Assembly (NCBI GenBank): GCA_900208305.1
Contig: OAPG01000023.1
Span: forward strand, 1-64,000
DNA: 64,000 bases
Source: Melanopsichium pennsylvanicum
Taxonomy: Eukaryota > Basidiomycota > Ustilaginomycetes > Ustilaginales
Reading direction: 5' to 3'
Below the pieces are notes generated by a model, which was not told where the DNA came from, did not search any database, and saw only the letters and a program-made list of their open reading frames with translations. The translations under genes and the position numbers were made by a program. Shown in pieces: positions 10,349 to 19,920 of the stretch (the stretch's first letter is position 1; each line of letters opens with the position of its first letter).

Positions 10349-11508
10349 GAATGAGAGGAACTGGGTCGGGCGTTGGGGATGAGAAAGGGACGCGATCGCG
10401 CTAAACAAGTGAGGCTGATTCACAGGGTCAGACTGTTGAGAAGGATGAGGGTGCGTTTCCAAACTCAGGAACGTGTCTGCGGTTGCCTTTATGACCTTGC
10501 CAGGAGATCGGCGGACTGGTCACATAAGTGTTGCGGCTTGTACGAGATGTAGCAGATTACAGCGGCAGACAAAAGGTCTCCTCCGGAACAGGGCAAAGGT
10601 CCGTCCATTTTCGTTTGAGCAAGAGGCTTTTGACACTAAGAATTCAGGCAATCCAAGTGCACACAGGAAAGGTGAACAAGGATACCATGACTCAGTTGGC
10701 TCTATTCCGCAATCTGATGCTTCTAACGGCCAAAAGAAGAAACCGAGAATGAGACCACAACAACGGGACACTCTGTGAGCTGAATCGGCAGGTTTGGCCA
10801 AGAAATTCATTCAGTGGTTTGTTTCCGCGGCGTTTGTGAACAAGTAACGTTAGCTGATGCAAACCAACTCGCGTGCAGTTTAAACGCGCAATTCTTGCTT
10901 CTTCAAGAATCATGGATGCTCGCTCCGTGCAGCTCTGCAGCGCTATGAACAAATTCTTCATGACGTTGAAATTTTGTTATCAAATGGGTCATAACACTGT
11001 GTAGCCCGCCTGAAGTACATGGACTGCCTGCGCAAACCTCGGTTAAGACTTCCTCTTGTTCGACTCGGGCTTCGGCATTGAAGAAAAGAACAATGCACGT
11101 GAGCAGCCAAGTCGTCCGGCGGTCCATTTCGGCTTTTCCGCGGTTGCTGCAAATAAGTTGACTCAAAAAGCGGTCTGGCAAAATGTGCCATCCTGAGCCT
11201 GTGTGGGGCTTTGGCGAAACGTGACCCTGAGCGCGTGGACCTCAAAGACTTTGTGACAAGGCTGAGTTCCGTTTGTATGTCATGATCCTTCGATCAACGC
11301 AACGTGCAAAGAGCCTCCACCGAGCGAACGTGTCTTAACGACTCTCTGTCCGTATTGCCATTACGGAATCGGGTCTAAGTTCGCGCAATCGAAGCATACA
11401 CAGCGGTTTCGTCTTCGCGATCACACACACACACACACGCAGCGTATGCGTTGCACGTCGTCTTTAGCACTTTTCCTGTGGCTAGGCAAGTTTTGACATG
11501 TTGTCGGC
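10349..11508. other. Intergenic region with CA microsatellite
   Basis: Promoter side of the Sng1-like gene and 3' flank of the transporter gene. It contains a pure CA run at about 11421-11438. No reading frame here begins with ATG and resembles a protein family. Confidence 0.5.
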
Positions 11509-13893
11509 TCAGTAGCCCCCTCGACGTAGTTCAATAGCACCCAGAACCAGTAATGCAAGGCCAAATGGAAGCACGGCCGCAAATACAACCACATCTTGAT
11601 AAATGCGCCTGCCACGAGTCTTTCGCTGCAATTGACGTTCCTTGCGCGCCAGCAAGATAGTCGTCGCTTCGTCCCGATCATCGCTGCTCTGCTCTGTCAG
11701 ATGACTCGGGATTGAGACCGATTGTTGATCCAGCGTGAAAGTAGCGCTGTGTTGGCTCGAGCGGTGCGGATGCGATGCAGACTCTCCGACCGTAGCACCA
11801 TCAGCGTGGTTCTCAGCGCCATCGTCTTCATCGTCTAGCAGTGGTTGCCTTTCTCCATTAGTATTGTCACCGGAGCCCCTCTTGGAGCCGAATAGGTAGC
11901 GACGATTCCGCGCGAGCATTGATAGCGGGCCAGAGAAGTATTCGGACGCTGACTTGCCAATCTCGCTGGCGAACGGTGGAAGGATAGCTCGCGGACGTCG
12001 AATGTGGAACAAAATCATCCATACTAGCCCAGGCATCACAAAGCCGACCGCAGCTCCCATCAGACCTAGGATCTCCGAAGCACGTGTAAACCTCGCTTCT
12101 TCACCCTCCTTCTCGCTCCTTCGGAATCCGCCGGCTCCGGAAACGTAGGCGCTCGAAGCAACGATGCCCCATAGAAGAACACCTGCGAGAGCGTTTCGTG
12201 CTGGCTTTCCCCATTTGCGCTTCCACGTGCCTGTCTGCTGTGAGGGGCTGTTTCGAACTGCTGCGTTCGTTGCGTGCGTGACTGCAGGAGCGGCGCCTGC
12301 AAACGATGAAGGTGCGTCCGTCTCGTCCGCGGTAAGCTGGATGGAAGGACATTGTCTCCGCAGAGGATTGATATTGAGCAGACGCAGCAGACGTCCCCAA
12401 GAAGAGCGTGCAGTCGTCAGGCAGATGGCCATGTGAGTCGCGAGGATAGCAACGAACAGCATTCTCGCCACATTGACCCAATCATCGTCGGTTGGCAGCG
12501 ACGCAAAAAGATTTGGATGAACTTCTTTTCGTAATCGGTCTTGCACGCCGTTGACACCTGCCACGACACCGAAGATGATTCCCATGGCGATGATGAAAAG
12601 CACTTGGCCCGCTTGTGCGCCAAGGAAAGCTTTGACGTTAGAGCGTGACGTTCCGATGCGTCGTAGACTGCGTTGATGAGCCAAGATTTGCAACGGGCAT
12701 GCACTGAGCGTCATCATAGGCAGCAGCGAGATGGGCGCCCAAATCGACGGTGGGTACAGCGGGTTGACGTTTGGCCACTTACTCTTCTGAATGAAGACCA
12801 TGTCGTCTACTAATGTTACCTCTTGGACTGGTGGGGAGCGTGCATAGATCTTGACGAGGATGATCGTCACAATCACGGGATAGAATGTGAGCGTAAAGAA
12901 GGTGTTGAGGCGGATAATGTTGCGCTTGGCAAGCGGAAAGATGACCAGCGGCACAGAGATGATACCACCTACCACCAGCGTAACGAAGGCACGATCGTGT
13001 AGAGGCACGCCGCGAGGTGCGTAGTTGAAAAAGACTTGGAGCAGCAGATCCGCGAGGGCGAAATAGCCGATGAGGGCGCTACCGGTTGCATACATGCCTA
13101 GCAGCAATCCCGAGACAACGCGGCCAAGGCCTCCCTTCCACGGCGTGTACCTGCCGAAGCTGGCTCCTACAATAGCTTCGATGGAGCTGCCGTTGACGTA
13201 TCGACTGAGAACAACCCAAAGGCCTCCGCCGACACCTCCGAGGACAGCCACACCTACTAAAGCGATGGTACCGAGCACAACACCCTCGCGAGCAAAGTAT
13301 TGCGGCATCGATAGCAACACGGCAGGATGCAGACTGGCAGAAAAGAGATTCGCCGAAACGTGAGGCGCCGAGAGGCTCGCCGGCGTGCTCGGATTGGTGA
13401 GGAACTTCCACCATGCTTTTCGATGCTCTCTAGACGGCCTCAGCGACTGAATATACGATTCCGGATGATCAGGTCTGGGCCTTGGTCTTCTACGTCTAGC
13501 TGCTTTTGGCCCTGTTGCTGAGAGAGGCAGCGTGCGGTCTTGGTGGAGAGGAGGTGCTTCGTCATCATCGTCGCTGCTGTCGTCCCATGCCTGACCTATG
13601 TCGATACGGCCTTGACGAATGAATTCGTCAAGTTCAGATGCTTCATCGGTATCGGCTTCTTCTAGCTGATCGGTATCAATGTGTCTAGACGGACGACGGA
13701 CGGCTGGCGCTCTGGAACTTTCGGCAGCCTGTTCATCTGTGTCAGCGCCGTTGTCGCTGTCGGCTGAGGATAGCTTCAGCTGTTGAGCATCGTCGCTGTG
13801 TTCTGAACGATGTAAGGAAAGGTGCAAAGTTTGGATCGAGACATTTGGATATCGCGTGGCCTCTGCATGCTCGGGTGAAGGGGAGTTCGACAT
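11509..13893 (-). CDS. AAAP-family amino-acid transporter, probably vacuolar
   Basis: Single exon, 794 residues. The first 160 or so residues are hydrophilic and rich in Ser, Asp and Arg. About ten to eleven membrane segments follow, beginning with EGVVLGTIALVGVAVLGGVGGGLWVVL and ending with VVVFAAVLPFGLALLVLGAIEL close to the C-terminus. The order of the segments, the LFSASLHPAVLLSMPQYF lead-in and the FFTLTFYPVIVTIIL and SLLPMMTLSACPLQ helices fit the amino acid/auxin permease superfamily (yeast AVT and animal SLC38 proteins), which are proton- or sodium-coupled amino-acid carriers. A 90-residue Ser/Asp-rich loop splits the last helices. Vacuolar location is inferred from the AVT-like N-terminal extension; substrate cannot be read from the sequence. 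Confidence 0.82.
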   Translation of the reverse strand: MSNSPSPEHAEATRYPNVSIQTLHLSLHRSEHSDDAQQLKLSSADSDNGADTDEQAAESSRAPAVRRPSRHIDTDQLEEADTDEASELDEFIRQGRIDIGQAWDDSSDDDDEAPPLHQDRTLPLSATGPKAARRRRPRPRPDHPESYIQSLRPSREHRKAWWKFLTNPSTPASLSAPHVSANLFSASLHPAVLLSMPQYFAREGVVLGTIALVGVAVLGGVGGGLWVVLSRYVNGSSIEAIVGASFGRYTPWKGGLGRVVSGLLLGMYATGSALIGYFALADLLLQVFFNYAPRGVPLHDRAFVTLVVGGIISVPLVIFPLAKRNIIRLNTFFTLTFYPVIVTIILVKIYARSPPVQEVTLVDDMVFIQKSKWPNVNPLYPPSIWAPISLLPMMTLSACPLQILAHQRSLRRIGTSRSNVKAFLGAQAGQVLFIIAMGIIFGVVAGVNGVQDRLRKEVHPNLFASLPTDDDWVNVARMLFVAILATHMAICLTTARSSWGRLLRLLNINPLRRQCPSIQLTADETDAPSSFAGAAPAVTHATNAAVRNSPSQQTGTWKRKWGKPARNALAGVLLWGIVASSAYVSGAGGFRRSEKEGEEARFTRASEILGLMGAAVGFVMPGLVWMILFHIRRPRAILPPFASEIGKSASEYFSGPLSMLARNRRYLFGSKRGSGDNTNGERQPLLDDEDDGAENHADGATVGESASHPHRSSQHSATFTLDQQSVSIPSHLTEQSSDDRDEATTILLARKERQLQRKTRGRRIYQDVVVFAAVLPFGLALLVLGAIELRRGGY

Positions 13894-14510
13894 GCTGAAT
13901 AGAGAGGCACAAGCCTCTGTGAGGCGGGACTCGCTAACAAAGGCGACCTTTTACCTTCACGAGTCACGGATATTGTTCACGTGGAGCACGGAAAAAGTTG
14001 TCTCCGAAGACCTCGAAGGTTTAAATGAAAGCTGGGCGTTGGGTGTCGAGGGATAGAAAAGCAGAGACGATGGCAAAGGTATTGATTGTGATTGTGCGAT
14101 GGTCAAAGTCTAGGTCGATGTGGAGGGGGGAAAAGCGGAGAAACAAGAATTCTGCTCATGACGAGTGAAATTTACCAGAGTCTTTAGGTTGCACTGGCAC
14201 ACTCTGCAGCACGACAGCCTACAGCACAATTGCGTCAACCTTGTTGAATAATAGAGGACGGAGGAGATGCTTAAGTCAGAGCTCATGGCCTGCCGTCGGC
14301 ATCTACACTTGCGTGCTCATGATGTACTGTGAGTCTTTGCGAATGTCGGACCCATCTTGAGCCGTCTGAAGAGGATCTGGGAGCTTGACATCTCCATATC
14401 TTCCTCTCCTCAACTTGCTATACATCTAAAACCACATCCAAACGAAGGCTTGATCACTCTTCTTGCTTCAAGTCCCTTTCACACAAGCAGCAATACAGCG
14501 CTCCTCGACA
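13894..14510. other. Divergent promoter region
   Basis: Shared upstream region of the transporter (leftward) and the reductase (rightward). No strong TATA box or repeat is seen; the stretch just before the reductase ATG is pyrimidine- and CA-rich, as is common before fungal start codons. Confidence 0.5.
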
Positions 14511-15605
14511 ATGCCGGCCATTCAATCCAACTCCCACATTCTTGTCACCGGCGGTTCTGGTTTCATCGCCATCTGGTGTGTCTACCAACTGCTCGAGCGT
14601 GGTCACAAGGTGCGAGCCACCGTCCGCTCAAATGACAAGGGAGAATACCTCCAGAAGCTTTTCCAAAAGTACGGTGACAGCCTCAGTTTTACCATCGCTG
14701 AAGACCTCGAGAAGGAAGGAGCTTTCGACGAAGCTGTCAAGGGCGTTGACGCTGTGCTCCATACCGCCTCACCTTTCCACTTTAACATCGAGGGCGATCC
14801 CAAGCGAACGTTGATCAACCCCGCAGTCAATGGGACTCGCAACGTTCTCACCTCGATCAGCAAGCATGGCAGCAATGTCAAGCGTGTCGTTATCACTTCG
14901 TCGTTCGCAGCTATTCTCGACTCTTCCCGTCAAGGTCACATCGTCTACACCGAAAAGGACTGGAACATCTCGAGTGTTGAGAATGTCGAGAAGAAGGGCA
15001 AGGACCAGGAGGGCCCTGACGCTTACCGCGCATCCAAGACTATGGCCGAGCGTGCCACTTGGCAGTTCGTTGAGGAGAACAAACCCAGTTGGGACCTCGT
15101 CACCATCAACCCTCCTCTTGTTTTCGGTCCTATCCTCCATCAGGTGGATTCTCCCGAAAAGCTCAATACCTCCGTCGGCTTCGTATGGGGTCTTCTTCAC
15201 GGCTCCAAGAAGGAAGACGATCTGCTCGCTCCCGCGGGCAACTGCGTTGACGTGAGAGACGTAGCCTACGCTCACGTTGAGGCTCTCGTCCGCTCCGATG
15301 CTGGTGGAAATCGATTTGCTACCTCTCTTGGTCCTTTTGTGTATCAAGACGTCGTCGACATCATCCACAGCGACAGCAGTGTGCCATCGGACTGGAAGAA
15401 CCAGGTGACTAAAGGAAAGCAGGGCCAGGGCTCGTCTGTCAAGCAGAACGAGTTGAACGGATCCAAAGCCACTCGCGTCCTCGACCTCAAGTACATCCAA
15501 CTTCGGAACGTTGTGCAAGATATGGTCGCCAGCTTGGCCGACTATGAGAAGCGCGGCTGGTCCGGCGTTCCCAACGAGAGCATCCTTTCTCGCACAAAGC
15601 AGTAG
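14511..15605 (+). CDS. NAD(P)-dependent short-chain reductase, dihydroflavonol reductase-like
   Basis: Extended short-chain dehydrogenase of 364 residues, single exon, resembling yeast Gre2 (methylglyoxal/isovaleraldehyde reductase), yeast aldehyde reductases and plant dihydroflavonol reductases. The nucleotide-binding motif is T-G-G-S-G-F-I-A at about residues 13-20. An arginine-rich V-R-A-T-V-R-S after the second strand suggests NADPH preference. The catalytic Y-x-x-x-K appears as Y-R-A-S-K, followed by a PPLVFGP segment typical of the family. Start chosen at the first ATG (MPAIQSN); it lies after a pyrimidine-rich leader. No targeting signal, so probably cytosolic. The true substrate is not determinable; aldehydes or ketones are expected. 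Confidence 0.88.
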   Translation: MPAIQSNSHILVTGGSGFIAIWCVYQLLERGHKVRATVRSNDKGEYLQKLFQKYGDSLSFTIAEDLEKEGAFDEAVKGVDAVLHTASPFHFNIEGDPKRTLINPAVNGTRNVLTSISKHGSNVKRVVITSSFAAILDSSRQGHIVYTEKDWNISSVENVEKKGKDQEGPDAYRASKTMAERATWQFVEENKPSWDLVTINPPLVFGPILHQVDSPEKLNTSVGFVWGLLHGSKKEDDLLAPAGNCVDVRDVAYAHVEALVRSDAGGNRFATSLGPFVYQDVVDIIHSDSSVPSDWKNQVTKGKQGQGSSVKQNELNGSKATRVLDLKYIQLRNVVQDMVASLADYEKRGWSGVPNESILSRTKQ

Positions 15606-16557
15606 ATAGTCATGGTGTGATCTCCATTGTGTTCAGACCAAAACCGAAATGACAAAGTGTACACGTAATTTGCCTTCTCTCGCCTTCTCAGCTCAGAGAT
15701 CGCGTCTTCGAGCCTCTTGCTTGCAGTCCGTGTGCTGCCTCGACGCTGAATCTCCTCCGCAAGCATACCTTCCTTTGCATCGTGGTAAGCTTTCGAGTAC
15801 GCGACCGAACTGTCCGCTCAATTGGCGCCTTCTCGGGCTTGGCTGAGAAAGTAAATAGCGGTCTGCTTCGCTGCACAAATCAACTCTAGCCCCAGCGATT
15901 ATGTTTCTACCCCTTCTTCGCCATGTGCACCATGCTTTGACGACGAAGCGAGACACGCCTTGAGCGCATGAAGCATGATCGTGCAACCTTGGTTGTTTGG
16001 CGAGGAAACGCACAATTGAGCACGACGGGCACCCGTGTATGTCGGAATAGCGTCCGAAACTCATTCCTCATCTAATGCTCCTCTGACTTGATCGCCTCTC
16101 TGCTCCAGCCACTGTGCCCTTGACCCAGCTACTCAAGAGGCCTTTCCTGGTGCGATGACGACGAAAGCGAAGTGAGTGACCTGCCTTGCGAGAACAACCG
16201 TCAAATTACGGCCAGAATATTTGCGACACATTCTTCCACTCTTTGGATGTCCATGAAACCACTTTTTGTTTTCCTTTCCTTTCCTTTCCCATTTTTTCTC
16301 CTTTTTTTTCTTGCTTCTTGTTGGCTTCAGATCCTGTCACATGCTTGGACAGAAGCTGCAAAGACGAGATCGTAAACATCATTGCTGAAATTGGCAGAGA
16401 CTAGCCTACAAATGCGAAATTCTCCTTGCAGGTGCAAGGATGCGATAGAATGAGTAGAAATGTGAACGTCGCGGGGCGGAAGATGATCTCAGCGTGGTCC
16501 GGGGTATAAATGCTATGCACACAGAAAACAGGCCAAATGATTGCTTCTCAAGCTTAT
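15606..16557. other. Intergenic region between convergent genes
   Basis: 3' flanks of the reductase and the RING gene. Contains a CTTTC-type pyrimidine microsatellite at about 16270-16312. At 16503-16510 there is a plus-strand GTATAAAT box facing the end of the RING gene, which could mark an antisense transcript but is not supported by any reading frame. Confidence 0.45.
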
Positions 16558-18591
16558 TCAGCTCGAGACCAGCACAGCATCGACTGCGGCTTCCTCATCG
16601 GGGTCAACAAAGGCATCTGCTACGTTGTCGACAGTCTCGTCAGAGCTTCGATGCTCGCCACTTGTCTGTGGCGGGCGTGAAGCTTTACTGTTGTCCAACA
16701 AGGCGTCCTGCAGCAAGGGTGTCGAAGAGGCTTGCTTTCCGTAAGCTGCAGTAACAGAGGCTTGTGCTAAGGCAGTTCGACCGGTACCTTGAGTCGATGC
16801 GTCAGGAGCAGATCGTTGGGGGCGGCGACGCAGTGGTAGCTCTGCCCAGCTTTCTTTGCGGCAGTTGGGACAAGTTACCCACTTTCCAATAGTATCGCGC
16901 TCTTCTCCTTCGATGGAGTTTTCATCGGTTTTCGAAGTGCCGCCAGACTCTGGACCGGCAGAGGAAGTATCCTTGGCGCCACTGATAATTGCGTCGAGGT
17001 CGGTTGCGCCAGTATAATTGTTCTCAACGCGCATGCTGGTGCAAAGGCAGTCGAGATGAACATCATGTCGACAAGGCATGAGCTTCACTAGGTCTGCCGT
17101 CATGCTATCGCTGGTTTCGGGAAGGTCCAAATGGCCGTCGTCGGTGCAAGAAGCTGCAGGATAGCGCGGTAGGCATGCGGGTGCGTCGCATCGCCATCCG
17201 CGCTGACGTTCGCGTACTCGTACCTCGTCACGAAGCGTAGTGTGCACCGGCGCCGATGACGCCGAGGCTGCTTTGGGTGAGGAACGGATAGTAGCTTCTG
17301 CTGAAAGATGCGATGCGTTGGGGTTGAGATTTGCACGGCAGAATGGACAGCTCCACTGCGACGGTGGCAGTTTGGCGAGCCAGTCTCGTAAACAGCCAGC
17401 GTGAAGCGTATGGTGTCCGTGACAGGGCACGGCTACAACAGCCTCATCCTGGCTTTTGGGACCGTCGATCCATTCAGGGCGGTCTCCGGCTTCGTAGTTG
17501 TCGAGGCAGACGCCGCAGCCAAGCAATGCGTCCTGGTCGTCTGCACACGAAGCGTCGGCAAAGCCACCAATACTGCCCAAGCCTAGTCGAGCCATGCGAG
17601 CGCGCAGCTCAGCGTCGGCACGTTCGAGCTGCTTAACATACTTTGCAGCTCTTTCAGGATCAGGCTGCTCGGGCTGTGGAGGTGAGGCAAAGTGAACGTC
17701 CAAGATGATGCGGAATGGAGGACCAGCAACAAGACGCGGCTGTTGTGAATCGGGAGCGTCGGGTGATGGACCACCTGGAGGACTTCCTGGAGTCATTTGG
17801 GCGATAGGCCACGCAGTTTGGGTGTTGGCATCGTAGATGAATGAGAACGGCAGAGGTGATGCACCGAACGGCACATAGAGAGGCGCTACAGGTACATGGC
17901 CGTCGACGTGAGGGTGAGAATGCGCATTCGTAGGAGATGTTCCCGTGCTGGAGCCTGGCTGGCCAGTGGGATAAGGGCTGGATGGAGTGGAGCCCGTCGA
18001 TTGGCCGAGCGATCTAGGTGGAGTATCAGAGTTGGGGTAAGACTGTGTATGTGACTGCGGATTTGCCTGTGTGTCAGACTCTCGACGAGGTAGAGGTTGG
18101 GGATGGAACGCTAGAAGTTCGGGAGCGCCGTTCCGACCATTGAATGGCAAACGGAAGAAGACAGGGGGGTGCGGCAGCCCGGCGGAGTGTGCATCGATGG
18201 GATGGGCGCCATTTGCTTGTTGATGAGCGAAGTTTGCCTGTGCGGTTGAGGACGGCGAAGCAGATGCGGATTCAGAAGAATCATGTTGAACCACATTGCG
18301 TAGACTGGCCATGAAATTCTCCCACAAGGTTGTTGTTGGAGCAGCCTCGCTCAGAGATGATGTCGACGGCGTGTGTGAGGTACCAGATCGCTCGTGACTT
18401 GAATTGACAGCTGGCTGAGCCCGCGGGGCTTGTGGTGTCATCGAGGCGGACGATGGCGTCGACGTTGAAGCTGCTGCATGACCTTGTGTGGCAGGCAACG
18501 TCACTTGAGTTTGGTGGCTCTGTAGCTGATGCTGGTCATCTGGAGGCCCAAACGGCGAACGGTGACCTGAAGAGGAATTTGAGCTCTCCAT
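16558..18591 (-). CDS. Double RING finger protein, probable E3 ubiquitin ligase
   Basis: 677 residues, single exon. The first 330 residues are low complexity (Ser, Pro, Gln, His). A RING-H2 domain runs from C359 to C418: CGVC, then PCHGHHTLHAGC, then CPFC. A second, looser zinc-binding module runs from C468 to C577: a CX4C pair (C468, C473), PCRHDVHLDCLC, a long Ser/Gly-rich insertion, then CPNC. The second module has the ligand order of a RING but with a CX4C rather than CX2C first pair. RING proteins recruit E2 ubiquitin-conjugating enzymes, so a ligase role is likely for the first domain; the second is uncertain. Substrate and location are not shown by the sequence. Confidence 0.82.
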   Translation of the reverse strand: MESSNSSSGHRSPFGPPDDQHQLQSHQTQVTLPATQGHAAASTSTPSSASMTPQAPRAQPAVNSSHERSGTSHTPSTSSLSEAAPTTTLWENFMASLRNVVQHDSSESASASPSSTAQANFAHQQANGAHPIDAHSAGLPHPPVFFRLPFNGRNGAPELLAFHPQPLPRRESDTQANPQSHTQSYPNSDTPPRSLGQSTGSTPSSPYPTGQPGSSTGTSPTNAHSHPHVDGHVPVAPLYVPFGASPLPFSFIYDANTQTAWPIAQMTPGSPPGGPSPDAPDSQQPRLVAGPPFRIILDVHFASPPQPEQPDPERAAKYVKQLERADAELRARMARLGLGSIGGFADASCADDQDALLGCGVCLDNYEAGDRPEWIDGPKSQDEAVVAVPCHGHHTLHAGCLRDWLAKLPPSQWSCPFCRANLNPNASHLSAEATIRSSPKAASASSAPVHTTLRDEVRVRERQRGWRCDAPACLPRYPAASCTDDGHLDLPETSDSMTADLVKLMPCRHDVHLDCLCTSMRVENNYTGATDLDAIISGAKDTSSAGPESGGTSKTDENSIEGEERDTIGKWVTCPNCRKESWAELPLRRRPQRSAPDASTQGTGRTALAQASVTAAYGKQASSTPLLQDALLDNSKASRPPQTSGEHRSSDETVDNVADAFVDPDEEAAVDAVLVSS

Positions 18592-19920
18592 CTTGATTGA
18601 ACGAGTTACAACATAAGATGGTCGAGTACGTTACGTCGCGATGAGATGCGAGTCAAAAATCAGATTTGATGGTGCGAGTTTGGAATGATGGCGTTGTAGA
18701 GATCGTTATGGAGTATGAGAAAAGAAAAGGGAAAGAGATTGGGACTTAATTGCGGATGAAGTGATTGAATGAATATGGTCAAGCAGGATCCGCCATCAGA
18801 TACTGTACGGAAGAGCTCAATTCCGGCTAGTGCGGTGAACAAAGATAGCCGATGCACAATCACAGCTCCGCTTTGGTCGGTGCTACAATCGCACTCGTTG
18901 CTCGACTCGTGATCATGTGAGCTCCTTGCCTTGCACGAAGCAAAAATGGCTACTAGCTTGCACTTGTCTTCCATGGGCAGTCTGCGCTTTGTTAGAAGCA
19001 GCCTCAACACTGAGAGCTAGACCAAAGCTTCCAAAGCCACGATCTGGTTTACACAGAGGATCCACCTCGTACAGTGCTGTGATGAATGAGCTATAGTGAT
19101 CCGGATAAAGGTGGTGTGGTATAGTAGAGCAGTAGTAGCTTCCACAAGCTTCTCGCAATATTTGATAATTTTTCCTATATATGTTAGACCTTCGTCGAAC
19201 ACAGCCCCAAACATGGGCGCATCAAATATCAGTTTAATTCAGGCTATGAGTATACCGTAAAATGTGTTGCAACTGAGTAAAACTTGTTACGGATCCGTGA
19301 GGGGAAAGATGTAAAAACAGTCGAGAGCCAGCTACAGAGTACTATCAACCACACACTAGAGAGTGTGTCGCTGTTGGAACAATATCACTTAGTGTGTAAA
19401 TGTGAACGGGCAAGATCGTAACCAAGACAAGTGACGGAACGCAACAACATGTATTGCTGCTCTTCTTGACACTTGAATAAAAAACACAGTATGGCGCAGG
19501 TGGATGGAAGGATGGGTTTGATACCATGCGCTGAAGGTCGCGTGAGTGATGGGTTCAATATTTGAATTGCATCGATTATCCGATCCTGCTAAATGTGAAT
19601 AAGTATGCATCCAACTCATACTGTATTGGGCAAAGTGGAGGTTGTACGGCTTTGGGCCAGGCTGGTAAAATAACCAAGACAAAATGCTGTACTCGAAATT
19701 ATCTTCGGATGTTGTACCAACTCATAACGAGACAAATACTTGCGAGGATCTTCGACGTCAAGCTAGCAGAGACACACACACACGAGGACGAAGGAAGGCA
19801 TGCTATGGTATCAATTCAAAGACAGAGTACAACTCCAAGATGAAAACACACAAGTACAGAAAGAACTCCAAGATGAAAACAAAAAACCAAAAATACTACC
19901 TATTCAAACCACTTTGCCGC
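18592..19920. other. Intergenic region, no gene seen
   Basis: About 1.3 kb with long AT-rich parts. It includes the promoter of the RING gene on the left and the 3' flank of the membrane-protein gene on the right. A short CA run lies near 19772. No frame resembles a protein. Confidence 0.5.

Noticed and set aside
14769..15518. A 249-codon open frame on the minus strand
   Set aside because: Complete overlap with the reductase gene, whose motifs and codon pattern identify the plus strand as coding.
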